NCBI RefSeq assembly: GCF_027942865.1 | Contig: NC_134521.1 | Span: forward strand, 1,440,501 to 1,504,500 | From: Odontesthes bonariensis | Lineage: Eukaryota; Chordata; Actinopteri; Atheriniformes; Atherinopsidae | DNA: 64,000 nt | Reading direction: 5' to 3' | In this document: positions 32,664 through 44,156 of the stretch, in pieces | Position numbering within the stretch: position 1 is the stretch's first letter | How the letters are laid out: each line of letters opens with the position of its first letter | Notes under the pieces: generated by a model | What the model saw: only the letters and a program-made list of their open reading frames with translations | What the model was told of the DNA's origin: nothing | The model's database searches: none | Translations under genes and position numbers: made by a program

Positions 32664-33349
32664 GCCGGAAAAGGGTGGAATGCTCTCTTCGGGTCGGGAA
32701 TGAGATCCTTCCCCAAGTGGAGGAGTTCAAGTATCTCGGGGTCTTGTTCACGAGTGAGGGACGAATGGAGCAGGAGATTGACAGACGGATTGGTGCGGCG
32801 TCTGCAGTGATGCGGGCTCTGCACCGGCCCGTCGTGGTGAAGAAGGAGCTGAGCCAGAAGGCGAAGCTCTCGATTTACCGGTCAATCTATGTTCCTACCC
32901 TCACCTATGGTCACGAGCTGTGGGTAGTGACCGAAAGAACGAGATCGCGAATACAAGCGGCCGAAATGAGTTTCCTCCGCAGGGTGTCTGGGCTCTCCCT
33001 TAGAGATAGGGTGAGAAGCTCGGTCATCCGGGAGGGGCTCGGAGTAGAACCGCTGCTCCTCCGCATCGAGAGGAGTCAGATGAGGTGGCTCGGGCATCTG
33101 GTGAGAATGCCTCCTGGACGCCTCCCCGGTGAGGTGTTCCGGGCCCGTCCCACTGGGAGGAGGCCCCGGGGAAGACCCAGGACACGTTGGAGAGACTATG
33201 TCTCTCGGCTGGCCTGGGAACGCCTCGGGGTCCCCCCAGAAGAGCTGGAGGAAGTGGCCGGGGACAGGGACGTCTGGGTCTCTTTGCTCAAGCTGCTGCC
33301 CCCGCGACCCGATCCCCGGACCAGCGGAAGATAATGGATGGATGGATGG
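32664..33349 (+). mobile_element. Rex3 insertion with 12-bp target duplication
   Basis: A 5'-truncated Rex3 copy (686 bases) ending in GATGGATGGATGG, nested in the HERO-type LINE. ACTAATGATTCC occurs directly before it (32652-32663) and after it (33350-33361). This is the youngest-looking Rex3 copy in the window. Confidence 0.92.
32675..33334 (+). pseudogene. Rex3 reverse transcriptase C-terminal part, intact frame
   Basis: 219 open codons: MECSLRVGNEILPQVEEFKY, LGVLFTSEGRMEQEIDRRIG, PTLTYGHELWVVTERTRS, SLRDRVRSSVIREGLGVEPL, GRRPRGRPRTRWRDYVSRLA and a normal stop shortly before the GATG tail. The catalytic domain and endonuclease are absent because of 5' truncation. It serves as the local reference for the damaged Rex3 copies. 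Confidence 0.9.
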
Positions 33350-33663
33350 ACTAATGATTCCATGTTTTCTACAACAGATAATGCAATCTCATACACAGAC
33401 AGTGGCCACATCAACCTAGGAAACAATCCAAACTGCAGACACCACAGCTTCAACTTTCCTGGAAGCTCTGATTTATCTATTCTATCCAGTCCCTCAGCAA
33501 CATCTTTCCCAAACTGCACTGCCCGCTCTCCATCATTCATGTCTGCCTGGTACCACTGGCCTAAACTCTTTACTGCTTTTTCCCTAATTATTGGAATGCT
33601 TCCTTCATCTATTACAAACTTTCTATCACTTAATTTCCATCTACTTATTGAGATACTTCTAGA

Positions 33664-34474
33664 TTAAGTATGTTTGATTTTTATACCAGCCCACTTTAGA
33701 TTTTTGTTAAGTCTCTCAAGCATTCTCTTCACACATGGCATTGTTGTAGTCACTAACGTCATATCATCCATGTAGGCCCTAATTGGTGTAAGCCACATGC
33801 CATCCTGACGTCTCTCTCCACCTACAACCCACTTGGAAGCTCTAATAATTATCTCCATGGCCATTGTAAATGCTAATAGAGAAATTGTACAGCCTGCCAT
33901 AATGCCTATTTCTAGCCTCTGCAAACCTGTTGTGAAACCTGCTGTACTTAAGCACAGTCTAATATCCTGAAAATATGCTCTTACTAAGTTAACAACTATT
34001 ACAGGCACTCTAAAATACTCAAACGCTTTCCAAATAAGGCTATGTGGCACTGAACCAAATGCATTTGCTAGATCCAGAAATATAACATGCAAGTCTTTTT
34101 TCTCAATCTTGGCTGTCGGAATGTGATCATGCTAGTGTGCTCTAAACACCCTGCGAAACCTGGTATTCCTATCTATTAAGTTATTCTTTTCTAAATAACT
34201 AGCTAATCTCTGTGCAACTAAAGAAAATCTTTCCCAGACTCAGGTCCGAGGACTTTTTCTCCCTTGGAATAAGAACGCCTCCTGCCCTACGCCATGCTCT
34301 AGGAATGACCTGTTTCTCCCAAACTATTCTTAATTGCCTCCACAAAAACTTTAGGACATCAGGTGCACTTTTATAGACCCGGTAGGGGACTCCATTTGGC
34401 CCTGGGGCCGAAGAAGCCTTTGCATGCCTGACTACCTCCTCAACCTCCTTCCACCAAGGTAGTCTAACATCCAT
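33664..34474 (-). pseudogene. HERO-type LINE reverse transcriptase
   Basis: The first piece (34474-34199) reads AKASSAPGPNGVPYRVYKSA and FLWRQLRIVWEKQVIPRAWR, the RT entry. After frame breaks around 34100-34230 it continues (34092-33664) with IFLDLANAFGSVPHSLIWKA and the catalytic YMDD at 33763-33774 (AYMDDMTLVTTT). The thumb region continues through about 33350 (IIREKAVKSLGQWY). Catalytic residues survive but the frame is broken. Confidence 0.8.
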
Positions 34475-34506
34475 CTTATGAGCTGCTCAAGATCTGAATA
34501 TGTATT

Positions 34507-35013
34507 TCATAGACACTCTTCCACCTCTGACTTTGTTGCCTTAAGCTGCCCTCCCTTTTCCTGGTTAAACAATCCTTTAACAAACTTGAACTGATCCCTG
34601 TAAAATGCCATCCTTACATATTCTTTCTTCTTTCTCTTTTTTCTAAGACATTCAGCCCTTCTGAGTATTGCTAGCCTGCCTCTCAATTCTTCCTGTAAAA
34701 AAACATTAATTCCCCCTATCTCTTCTTCTGTAGCTCTTTTCCACTGTTTTCTTAAATTTCTTCTTTCCTTAACCAATTTCTCCATCTCTTTTTGCCATCT
34801 AGACTTAACTAAATGTACTCTTTCAACCCTCTTTCTATCTTGCACCCCAAATCTTTCTACATCATAGGAGTAAATTATATCTTCCATCTTCTCTAGCCTA
34901 TCGCTTGCATTTCCTCCTAACCTACCTAATATTATTGACAAATCTTTATTGACTGCCTCCCATTCTTTATTGCTATTTGCCCTAAGCCACTTAACTCTAG
35001 CTTTCTGCTCCAT
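34507..35013 (-). pseudogene. HERO-type LINE linker region
   Basis: 168 codons rich in Lys, Arg and Glu, including RRNLRKQWKRATEEE and LRKKRKKKEYVRMAFYRDQF, typical of the basic helical segment before the reverse transcriptase. In order and strand with the other pieces. Confidence 0.7.
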
Positions 35014-35066
35014 ATTTCTCTAACTGGCCTGTTCACCTCAGTATCAGCTGCATCCCTTCTTAGAAT

Positions 35067-35450
35067 CTACTCCTCCACCTCCGTAGCTGTGTTATTGATA
35101 TCCTTCGGACTGTGGTTTTCTACCTGCCGCTGGACTTCATCCGACTTACTCGATTGACTTCTTAAAAAGTACTGATCGATATGGCCACACTGCCCTTCCT
35201 TTACCACACATCTCTTTCTTCCCTGATGCATTTTAAGGCCTCTAACTGACGTTACTTTCTGCCAGCCACAAGGACAAACCTGGAGCATATTTCCCTCTAG
35301 CCAACCACTTTTATTTTCTCCAGCTACACTTTCTTTCCTCTGAGAACTATTCTGGTCAGTTCTAGCCCTAGAGAATAGGTCCGTGCCCCTATCCTTCACT
35401 GAGTCACGTCTCCACCTCATAGTCATGTTGGTTCTAGTTTCAGTTGCCAT
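35067..35450 (-). pseudogene. HERO-type LINE N-terminal zinc-finger region
   Basis: 127 codons from ATG 35450. Contains VCPCGWQKVTSVRGLKMHQG followed by RKRC, a C-x-C...H...C finger typical of the DNA-binding N-terminus of HERO elements. The frame ends at 35067, whereas related elements continue towards the reverse transcriptase, so the end is probably a lesion. Confidence 0.75.
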
Positions 35451-35530
35451 GTAGTCTGCCTGTGAATCATCTTCCGCCCCTGCTCTCGCTAACGCTAGGG
35501 GTATTCTCCTTAATTTGCTTGTAGCTTATG

Positions 35531-35690
35531 CTGGTTGTAACAAAGCTGCCTGAAACTTGTGATAAAGAAAAAAATGGACCAGACACAGTGAATAATTCCC
35601 AATAATCCCTATATAGATCAGTGAGCAGTGCAGACCAACATGTCATTGGGGTCATCAGGTGGGAACCTATATCCTTAATTGATCTAAACT
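35531..35690 (+). repeat. Block shared with the distal OR5-OR7 5' flanks
   Basis: Matches 39155-39270 (AAACTTGTGATAAAGAAAAA, GTGAATAATTCCC, CAACATGTCATTGGGGTCAT). In units A-C this block lies about 1.35 kb upstream of each OR. Here it could be all that is left of the OR4 upstream region; this is an inference. Confidence 0.6.
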
Positions 35691-36860
35691 AAATATTATT
35701 GAAGATTTGACTGATCATCTTATTTGGATGACTGGGCTGTGAATGACTTGGTCTTTATTTTTGTAAAAATAAATACTGTGATTTACTTTTTACAGCTTTA
35801 TTAAATTTGATAAAAACTAAGAAACTCAGTTTACAAAACAAGTTTTTCTTTATTTAAGACTTAACCCTGTATCTCTCCCAGAGATTTAGAGTGAGTTGTG
35901 TCTCTAATTTATATCGGCTAGAATATTTTTATTGTAATTCAGTCTCTTCCTTTTCTGCGGCTTGTACAAAATGCAGCCAATTAGTTTTTAATTGGAACAA
36001 TAAATCTTGTTATCCCAGCGTCGGCCTCTTTCTGTTGCCTTTCTGTTTGTTCAAGGATTTATTTTCAGATTTATTGCAGGTTTGTTCAGGTCCATATTGG
36101 TGTAGCCCCCACCTTTATACAAGTACTTTTACACCATCACAAAACCCACAGAACACTGAAGTTGACCAACCAGATGTTCTTAGATGTTTCATGATCTAAA
36201 CATTAAAATAAGAAAGTGCCCTTACTGCCTTGATCTTTTCCATTATATTTTTATTTGATTTTTTTAAGCAATACTATTTACTACTTTTCGTTGATCGAGT
36301 TTATTAATTTCTCCCACTGTGTTTTTATTGGGTTGTTCTTGGGTTGTTTAATTTTTGTTCTACTGTAATTCAGTGCCACTCTTTATCAATAAAAATGTTA
36401 ATGATCATGAAACCACCAGTATAACCATCTTTAAAAAAAGATTTATTTGACAACAGTTCAATAAGACAACAGATAAATGCCGTATAATAGCAATGTGAGT
36501 AATGCGTCAGGAAAAAAATTAGTTTGATAAGAAAAACTGAAATTAATATGGTTGTGAAATTAAACGAGAAATAGATAGCAATAATGTGGATTCACACAAA
36601 TATTAATATTATGCATATGTGCACTTTTGTTAAAAATGGGAAGAGGAATCTATTGAACTGACTAAAATCCTGAAAAAAGACCATTTGAGAAGTGAGAAAT
36701 GCAACTTTTATTGTACATAAATGCTTTTACCTTCATTTTAGCCATTTTTCAGTTTTTATTTAAATATAATTGTATGTATTGAACATGTTGATGCAATGTG
36801 TTTGTTACTAAAGGCTTGTAAGTTAAATTGATGCAAATGTTTCTCAAAGTCATAAACGGG
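35691..36860. other. OR5 3' flank, mostly unlike the other copies
   Basis: AT-rich, without supported coding. From about 36640 it resembles the proximal 3' flanks of other copies, with a candidate AATAAA on the gene strand at 36707-36712. The rest is not recognised. A 102-codon frame at 35891-36199 has no recognisable similarity. Confidence 0.6.
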
Positions 36861-37802
36861 TTAAGGGGAAACTTTAGGCTTTCCTGAGATACCAGAAAGT
36901 TTCCTTCGACAGCATAGATTGTACATGAGGACAGGTCTGATGATCTGATCTCTGAGGCCATAGATCAGTGCACTCAAACACCTGGGAAGAATGATAAAAA
37001 ACACATAAAAAAAATTCTGGATGCGTATAAGTACACTAAAGAGAACAAGTTTTGAGACGGCAAATAGTAATGGGTTATGTATCGTTGAGGAGATACTGAA
37101 GCCCAGCTGCACCAGATGCATCAGCAGTGTGTTACGAGCCTTAAGAGCTGAAGCTTTGTCTGTGGAGGCTGACCTGGCTGCTATAATTACAACAATATAG
37201 GTGGAGGTGATTGTCATACCAGCAGAAACTAACAGAAAATAAGTGTAAGCTCTGTCATAATCGTAATATAGTGGTGTAAGAAACATGGCAACTGTATTAC
37301 AAAATGTGTTCATCTGCAGAGTTTCTAGTTCTTCGAAGGGAAATTCTAACATTAAAATAACTCGAATAACACAATTTAGTAAACAAATAGCCCAAACCAC
37401 AATAACAGCCACTGCTGTGTTTCTGATGGTGATGATGGAAGCATGCCTCAGAGGGTAGCACACTGCTACACATCTCTCCAAAGACATCACCACCAGTATC
37501 AGAGGGGAGATTTCATTGGTGAAATAGGCAAGCATGAATAAAACAATACATACAGGATATGTCAGAAATATTCTACACATAGACAATATGTACAACAACT
37601 GACTCAATACAAGCTGAACGGTGTCTGCAAAGAGGAGGTTATAAAGAAGAATGTAGCGGCAAGTTTCACGAAACACTGGTTTACTCCTCAAAGTGTACAA
37701 CATGGTCCCATTAATGAAGAGGAATATACAGCATGGAACTGTAGTCAGAGTGGTATACAACACTCTCTCTAGGAACACCAGCCCAACAGTTGTGTTGGAC
37801 AT
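36861..37802 (-). CDS. Odorant receptor 131-2-like (OR5, unit A)
   Basis: Intact 313-residue single-exon receptor. It is the most distinctive of OR5-OR7 at the helix 2-3 boundary (SQLLYILSMCRIFLTYPVC, then IVLFMLAYFTNEISPLI) and in helix 4 (LLNCVIRVILML). It shares FCNTVAMFLTPLYYDYDRAY with OR6 in loop 2. An Ile replaces Thr in the DQTIRP motif (DQIIRP), and the tail is CCRRKLSGISGKPKVSP. All landmark residues (N3, D60, C85, C168, ERC, W137, LPRCLSALIYG) are conserved. First member of the three-unit array; expected to act as an olfactory chemoreceptor. Confidence 0.92.
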   Translation of the reverse strand: MSNTTVGLVFLERVLYTTLTTVPCCIFLFINGTMLYTLRSKPVFRETCRYILLYNLLFADTVQLVLSQLLYILSMCRIFLTYPVCIVLFMLAYFTNEISPLILVVMSLERCVAVCYPLRHASIITIRNTAVAVIVVWAICLLNCVIRVILMLEFPFEELETLQMNTFCNTVAMFLTPLYYDYDRAYTYFLLVSAGMTITSTYIVVIIAARSASTDKASALKARNTLLMHLVQLGFSISSTIHNPLLFAVSKLVLFSVLIRIQNFFYVFFIILPRCLSALIYGLRDQIIRPVLMYNLCCRRKLSGISGKPKVSP

Positions 37803-39139
37803 CTCACAGAAAACATTTAAGGAATCAGAAATATAAATTTGTGTATGTCACTGGACGACAAAAACCCTACAAATCCACTTTAGTCTGCTTTGTAAACACC
37901 GTGTCTTACTTAGTTACATCCAAAGCATAAACTCCTTCATTTACATGTCAGTGTATCAGCAGGCTGGAGTCTGTGTTTGCTTTGAGAAAGGCTGCTCTGG
38001 TTTACCTGCTATCACATTTCACATATCAGCTTTGTCCAAGTCTAGGTTCAGGTTAAGCATAGTTAACAGTTCAGTAACAGGAACTTTGATCTATTCTTTA
38101 TATTTAGCTGTCAATTTCGTTGATAGACTAGAGAAATCAAGAGAAAATTTTGAATGTAAATGATCAACCTGTTGGTCTCACCAGAACACTAAAGCACAGT
38201 TGATATAGTTTGTGTCCCTTAAACACTTTAGATGCAACATATCTTAAAAACAAATAGTTGAAAAACTCAAACTAAGAAAGACTCGTCACCTGTGAAGATA
38301 GTTGTCAGGTCAGCTCTTGTTTCTTTGTGGGCAAAGCTGGTCTGCTTGGTTTACTTGACCCAGCATATAATTTATGAGCTCTCACCTGGAAACCTGATCA
38401 CATGATGCATCATGTTGACATGGTTACCAGATCACTGATGGTTCATTACACCTCCACAGTCTATATTACTTTATTTTCAAAACAAATTGGTTTAATTGTT
38501 GTCACATTTGAAAAGATTTACTCTTTTAGTCGTTAGATCAATTACTGAATTTAAAAACTATGGAAACAACAGGTCGTTCCAAAGTGTAGAAGTGTTTTTC
38601 CTCAGACTAGTATGAATTTCTTCTCACTTTAGCGGTTCATTTTTGGAATTTTCTTAGTTTCCATGTCTTCTAATGAGTTAGATGGTGTTATTGTCCATGT
38701 AAAAGCTCTACTAGCTAAAAAGTAAAAGGTAGACTCCAAAGATAATCATTTCCCAAAAAGCGCACTATCAATGAAAGGAAAGAAAATTATTATTTTGTTA
38801 ACTTTTAGGCTTCATTAAGATGCCAGTGGTATTCAGAACCACCCAAGGTCAAGTTTTTAAGTCCTCATAGAAGTAGATCTAAGTGTCCGAAAACTTCAGT
38901 CGGTTGGTTTTAATGTTTTAACATCTTTGCAATTTTTCTTTTTATGGATGTCCAAAGGAAGACGAAGGGCTGATTTTGTGTTTAACATTCATGTACAGTA
39001 TATATTCAAGCCAATTTTATTTATATTATGGATAGATCATAAATAACCTGAATACTTGGAGCCCGAGTGGCCCTTTGCCAAGGCTAAGAGACAAAGTACC
39101 TCCTGAACGTCTGCTAGAAGATGTGAAAGCAACAATACA
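37803..39139 (-). promoter_or_regulatory. OR5 5' flank with conserved palindrome
   Basis: No gene is seen. Nearly identical to 47196-48532 and 57113-58444. CATGATGCATCATG at 38401-38414 lies 599 bases before the ATG within the conserved upstream block. Confidence 0.5.
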
Positions 39140-41222
39140 AACTATTTAAGGTAAACACAAGAAACTTGTGATAAAGAAAAAATAGACCAGACTCAGTGAA
39201 TAATTCCCTATAATATAGATCAGTGAGCAGTTGCTGACCAACATGTCATTGGGGTCATCAGGTGGGAACGTCCTTTCAGTGTTTCGTCTAGTTGGGCCCA
39301 GGAGGGTAGACAGTGATCACTGGCGTCCCAGAGTCACTCCCCTAATGCCAGCCATCACTGCTCCTCACACCACAACAACCATCGTTTTTTTTTTTTCACA
39401 ACCACAAGCTACCTAAAGGGATAATCACAGACCAATAAGCTGATGTACACAGGAGCTGGAGTGATCCTAGAGCTGCCTGGCTACAGAACAAGAAACAATA
39501 CCAGGAGTAGTAAGGGTCAGCACGCCTAATGCAGATGAGGGCTGGAGGCAAAGACCAAGGCAACATGGAGGGAGGCTAGCCAGCTACCAGAGCTTCAGAA
39601 AGGTATAATGAAGAGGAAACTCCATAAGAAATACAACAAACTCTCCATACCTGAGGCTTTAGAGACTGTGAAACAATGACTCACAGCTCTGGCTACCCGC
39701 CTGAGAATGTACACTGGGGAAGCTGAAGCCAGGAGAATAAATAGGATTTTCTCCACTGAACCATCCAAAGTTTACACTCAGTGGCAGGGTAATAAGATGA
39801 GAATAGACCCACCCAGGGCTGAGACTGAACAATAGTGGAAGAGCATATGGGAGAAAGAAACATCATATAACCCCAACAATTTATGGCTAGTGGATCTGAG
39901 AGCTGACCACAGCAATCTCCCAGAAAAGGAACCAGTAACCATCACAGTCGCAGAAATGCAAAAAAGAGTCTCATGTATGAAAAGGTGGACTGCACCAGGC
40001 CCTGACATGATACACACCTACTGGCTAAAGAAACTAACTGCACTCCATGAACGCAGAGCAGCACAAATGGACCAGCTGCTAATGGATGGGACGCACCCAG
40101 ACTGGTTCACCAAAGTTCGGACTATCCTGTTCATAAAAGATCCACAGAAGGGAGTGATTCCATCCAACTACTGATCAATAATCTGCCTCCACACAACATG
40201 GAAGCTCCTGTCAAGAATCATAGCGGTTGAGTAGTTACACAGCTTAATACATGAGCGGAGGCCCACAAGGGACTTGGGAGTAACACAAGAGGAGATAAAC
40301 ACCAGCTACTGATCGACAGGACTGCCATTCAAGACTGTGAGATCAGACATACAAATCTGTGCACCGCCTAGATTAACTACAGGAAAGCCTACAACTCTAT
40401 TCCGCACACATGCATATTGGATTGCTTGGAACTCTACAACATAAACAGGAAACTAAGAGCCTTCATCAAGAACTCAATGGGACTGGGGAAGACAACCCTG
40501 TAGGTCAATTCCAAGCCAACTGCACAAGTTAACATCAAGTGCGGTATCTACCGAGGAGATGCTCTGTCTCCCGTTGCGTTTCTGCATAGGCCTGAGCCCC
40601 CTCAGCTACATCATCAGAAAGAGTGGCTATGGATACCAGTTCCCAAGTGGAGCAACCATCATCCACCTCCTCTACATGGACAACATCAAGTTGTCTGTCA
40701 GGACTGAGCGAGACATCGACTCACTGATACATGTCACTAGGGTATACAGCAAGGACACTGGGATGTCAATTGGACTAGATAAGTATGTCTGAATAATGTA
40801 AAAAAAGGCAAGGTGATGGTTACTGTTGAACTACCAGAAAGCACCATAACAGATGTTGACCCACAGGCAAAAGGCAACCATGAGGAGGATAAAAGGAAGT
40901 CAGCCACAACCTAGTAGTTACATAGAGTGAGGTTGTGTCCTGAAGAGTCAGCTTAATGGGAAGAACAAAGTCTGAGCCATCAACACATATGTCCTGCCAG
41001 TCATCAGCTAACCCACTAATATAATAATCTGGCCAAATGAAGAGATAGAAGCCGGGGATATCAAGGCAAGGAAACACTTCACAATTCATGGAGGGTCTCA
41101 CCCCAAGTCCAGCACCATGAGTTTGTACACTGAGAGAAAGGAGGGTGGGCAGAGACTAGGCAGCTTCAGAGCTACGATTAAGAATAAAACAACAAAGATT
41201 AAGGAATACATCAAGAAGAGGG
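39140..41222 (+). mobile_element. Dead LINE of undetermined clade (unit A copy)
   Basis: Plus-strand reverse-transcriptase remnant. Recognisable stretches are RMYTGEAEARRINR-like sequence near 39700, LRADHSNLPEKEPVTITVAE (39890) with WTAPGPDMIHTYWLKKL, FIKDPQKGVIPSNY, SPLSYIIRKSGYGYQFPSGA, and LLYMDNIKLSVRTERDIDSL with the catalytic box changed to YMDN (40673-40684), then SQLNGKNK, IWPNEEIEAGDIKARKHFTI and a C-terminal part to about 41220. Many stops and frameshifts are present. The family is familiar from fish and invertebrate genomes, but its clade was not resolved from sequence alone. Confidence 0.75.
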
Positions 41223-43215
41223 TCCAAACTGTTGTTTGTGCTTAAGCACCAAACAGCAGTTTAGAGTACTCACCCTTTTTGGAGGCACTGGAGAGTGCTC
41301 CTGTGGGCGAGTACCTCATTCTGCTGGGGGACTTCAATGCTCACATTGGCAATGACAGTGAGACCTGGAAGGGCGTGATTGGGAGAAACGGCCCCTTCGA
41401 TCTGAATCAAAGTGGTGTTCTGTTGTTGGACTTCTGTGCTCGTCATGGACTGTCCGTAACGAACACCACGTTCAGGCCTAAGGGTGTCCATATGTGCACT
41501 TGGCACCAGGACACCCAAGGCCGCAGTTTGAGATCGACTTTGTGGTTGTATCGTCGGACTTGTGGCCGTATGTCCTGGACAAGGGGCGGAGCTGTCAACT
41601 GATCACCACCTGGTGGTGAGTTGGCTCCGCTGGTGGGGGAGGATCTCGATCAGACCTGGCAGGCCCAAACGTATTGTGAGGGTCTGCTGGGAACGTCTGG
41701 TGGAATCCCCTGCCAGAAGGAGCTTTAACTCCCACCTACGGCAGGGCTTCAACCATGTCCCGTGGGAAGTGGGGAACATTGAGTCCGAATGGGCCATTGT
41801 TCCAGAACTTGAGCCATGAAGCTGAAGAAGGAGTCCTATCGGGACTTTTTGACCAGTGGGACTCTGGAAGCAGCTGAATTGGTACCGACGGGCCACGTTG
41901 CTGAGGCAAAAACTCGGGCGTGGGAGGAGTTCTGTGAGGCGTATGGAGAACGACTTCCGGACAGCCTCGAAGAGATTCTGATCCAACATCCGGCGGCTCA
42001 GGGGAGGAAGTGGTGCAGTGTCAACACAATGTATGGTGGGGATGGGGCTCAGCTGACCTAAACTGGCGACGTTGTGAGTCGGTGGGGGCAATACTTCGAG
42101 GACCTCCTCAATCCCACCGACACGCCTTCTGATGAGGAAGCAGAGTCGGGGACCTCGGATGTGGGGCCTCCCATTTCTGGGGCTGAGGTTGCCGAGGTGG
42201 TCGAAGAGCTCCTCGGTGGCAAGGCCCCAGGGGTGGATGAGGTCCGTCCCGAGTTCCTCAAGACTCTGGATATTGTAGGGCTGTCTTGGTTGACACGCCT
42301 CTGCAACATTGCGTGGACATCAGGGACAGTGCCTCTGGACTGGCAGATCGGGGTGGTGGTCCCCCTCTTTAAAAAGGGGGGATGGAGGGTGTGTTCCAAC
42401 TACAGGGGGATCACACTCCTCAGCCTCCCTGGTAAGGTCTATTCGGGGATACTGGGAGGAGGATCCGGCAGACAGTCGAATCGTGGTTTCAGGAGGAGCA
42501 GGGGGGACTTTCATCCTGGTCGTGGAACAGTGGAACAGCTCTACACCCTCAGCAGGGTCCTGAAGGGTGCATGGCAGTTCGCCCAACTGGTCTACATCTG
42601 TTTTGTGGACTGGGAGAAGGCGTTCGACCATGTCCCTCGGGGAGTCCTGTGGGGGATGCTCCGGGAGTATGGAGCGCCCCCGGCCATACCCCCTTGATAG
42701 GAGGTTGAGGGGGTCTGTTTTGGCGACCTCAGAATCGGGTCTCTGCTCTTTGCGGACGATGTGGTTCTGTTGGCGTCGTTGTGCCGTGACCTTCAGCTCT
42801 CACTGGAGCGGTTCGCAGCCGAGTGTGAAGCGGCTGGGATGAGAATCAGCACCTCCAAATCCGAGACCATGGTCCTCGGCCGGAAAAGGGTGGAATGCTC
42901 TCTCCGGGTCGGGAATGAGATCCTTCCCCAAGTGGAGGAGTTCAAGTATATTGGGGTCTTGTTAACTAATGAGGGACGAATGGAGCAGGAGATTGACAGG
43001 CGGATCGGTGCGGCGTCTGCAGTGATGCGGCTCTGCACCGGCCTGCCATGGTGAAGAAGGAGCTGAGCCAGAAGGCGAAGCTCTCGATTTACCAGTCAGT
43101 CTATGTTCCAACCTCACCTATGGTCACAAGCTGTGGGAAGTGACAGAAAGAACGAGATCGTGGAAACAAGTGGCCAAAATGGGCTTCCTCCGCAGGGTGT
43201 CTGTGCTCTCCCTTA

Positions 43216-43871
43216 AGCCGGAGTTACAGTTGACGTGTCGCTCACGGCCGTGGCGGACCGTGACGTCAAAAAAGACGGCGCAGCGCGTTGTCGTGCACCA
43301 GTCAATTTTTGTAACTTGGCGGCGCCAACAACGACAGACCGGATGGACCAATTTGAGACTAGGCTCAGTCAGGAGGTGCGTTTGTACAGGCAGCTGTACG
43401 ACACTGCAGTGAAACAGCACAGGGACCACGTAAACCCAAAACTGGTGCACAGAGATTGGCAGAACTTTGGGGAAAGAGGGAGAGTTCTGTAAGAATGTGT
43501 GGAAGAAGTTACGGGACAGATACATGAAGGCAAAGAAGAGGGCAGAGACTCCAAGTGGTGATGCCGGGGGCTTCAGACCTTCACCTCTTTTAACTGAATT
43601 AAAAAATTAAAATGATCCGAATACTGCAGGAGTATCATTAATGACAGTATTCCTGTTCTTGACAGGGGCATTGTTTTCTTCTCGACTTTCTTCGTTGTAG
43701 AGTAGTTAGCGGTAACCTTAAGGTAGCACCGCCACCTCTGTGACGGAGAAAATTGCAACAAATTGGCGCAAGTCAACTACTAGTGACTTGCGCCACTATA
43801 TATAGCCGGCACGAAATCGTGAAGTCATCAACACTGCTCGCGCTAGCAGACGCGGCAACCATGCTAGAGCC
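43216..43871 (+). mobile_element. MADF-bearing Harbinger relic inside Rex3 (unit A)
   Basis: 656 bases inserted between SLSL and RDRVRSS codons of Rex3, flanked by TTA (43213-43215, 43872-43874), the typical Harbinger target duplication. The ends carry related subterminal motifs (GTTGACGTGTC near the left; complement of GTTGCCGCGTC near the right). A perfect 11-bp inverted repeat GGCGCAAGTCA/TGACTTGCGCC (43765-43775, 43784-43794) is followed by TATATATAG, a possible promoter. Confidence 0.7.
43343..43610 (+). pseudogene. MADF-domain protein of Harbinger relic (unit A)
   Basis: From ATG 43343: MDQFETRLSQEVRLYRQLYD, NPKLVHRDWQNF, then after a frameshift near 43465 GEFCKNVWKKLRDRYMKAKK and SPLLTELKN with a stop at 43608-43610. 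The helix pattern with spaced tryptophans fits a MADF (Myb/SANT-related) DNA-binding domain, used by Harbinger-type elements as a transposase partner. The frameshift inactivates it. Confidence 0.75.
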
Positions 43872-44156
43872 TTAAGTGATAGGGTGAGAAGCTCGGTCAT
43901 CCGGTAGAGGCTCGGAGTAGAGCCGCTGCTCCTCCACATCGAGAGGAGCCAGATGAGGTGGCTCGGGCATCTGGTTAGGATGCCTCCTGGACACGTTGGA
44001 TAGACTATGTCTATTGGCTGACCTGGGAACGCCTCGGGGTCCCCCCCGGAAGAGCTGGAAGAAGTGGCCGAGTTGAGAGATGTCTGAGCTTCTCTGCTCA
44101 AGATGCTGCCCCCATGACACGATCCCCGGACTACTGGTCGATAATGGATGAATGGA

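Larger units (their letters stand above)
31325..35530 (-). mobile_element. HERO-type LINE (restriction-like endonuclease clade)
   Basis: Minus-strand LINE with the single-ORF layout of the HERO group: N-terminal zinc finger, reverse transcriptase with YMDD, CCHC knuckle and a C-terminal PD-(D/E)XK endonuclease. The order matches from about 35450 down to 31409. Several frameshifts split it into pieces, and a Rex3 copy (32664-33349) interrupts it. Boundaries are estimated from where similarity to neighbours ends. Confidence 0.8.
41223..44156 (+). mobile_element. Rex3/RTE LINE, dead (unit A copy)
   Basis: Begins inside the endonuclease domain ([31 protein letters not shown], a [13 protein letters not shown] equivalent) and runs through linker, RT (NYRGITLLSLPGK, PGRGTVEQLYTLSR, LLFADDVVLLA at about 42745) to the C-terminal part and a decayed GGATGAATGG tail. 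Deletions remove the middle of the linker (after 41815) and the RT stretch around 42690. A Harbinger-type insertion sits at 43216-43871. No frame is intact. Confidence 0.85.

Noticed and set aside
32664-32824. N-terminal end of the long minus-strand frame over the HERO-type LINE
   Set aside because: This part is antisense Rex3 sequence; the true protein starts beyond the insertion.
35891-36199. 102-codon plus-strand frame in the OR5 3' flank
   Set aside because: No recognisable domain, AT-rich setting, no second copy, and no splice or promoter support.
37945-38163. 72-codon frame repeated upstream of OR5 and OR6 (related frames at OR3 and OR7)
   Set aside because: The start is shared but lengths and ends differ between copies and it is deleted at OR1. 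It is best explained as conserved non-coding upstream sequence on the strand opposite the genes.
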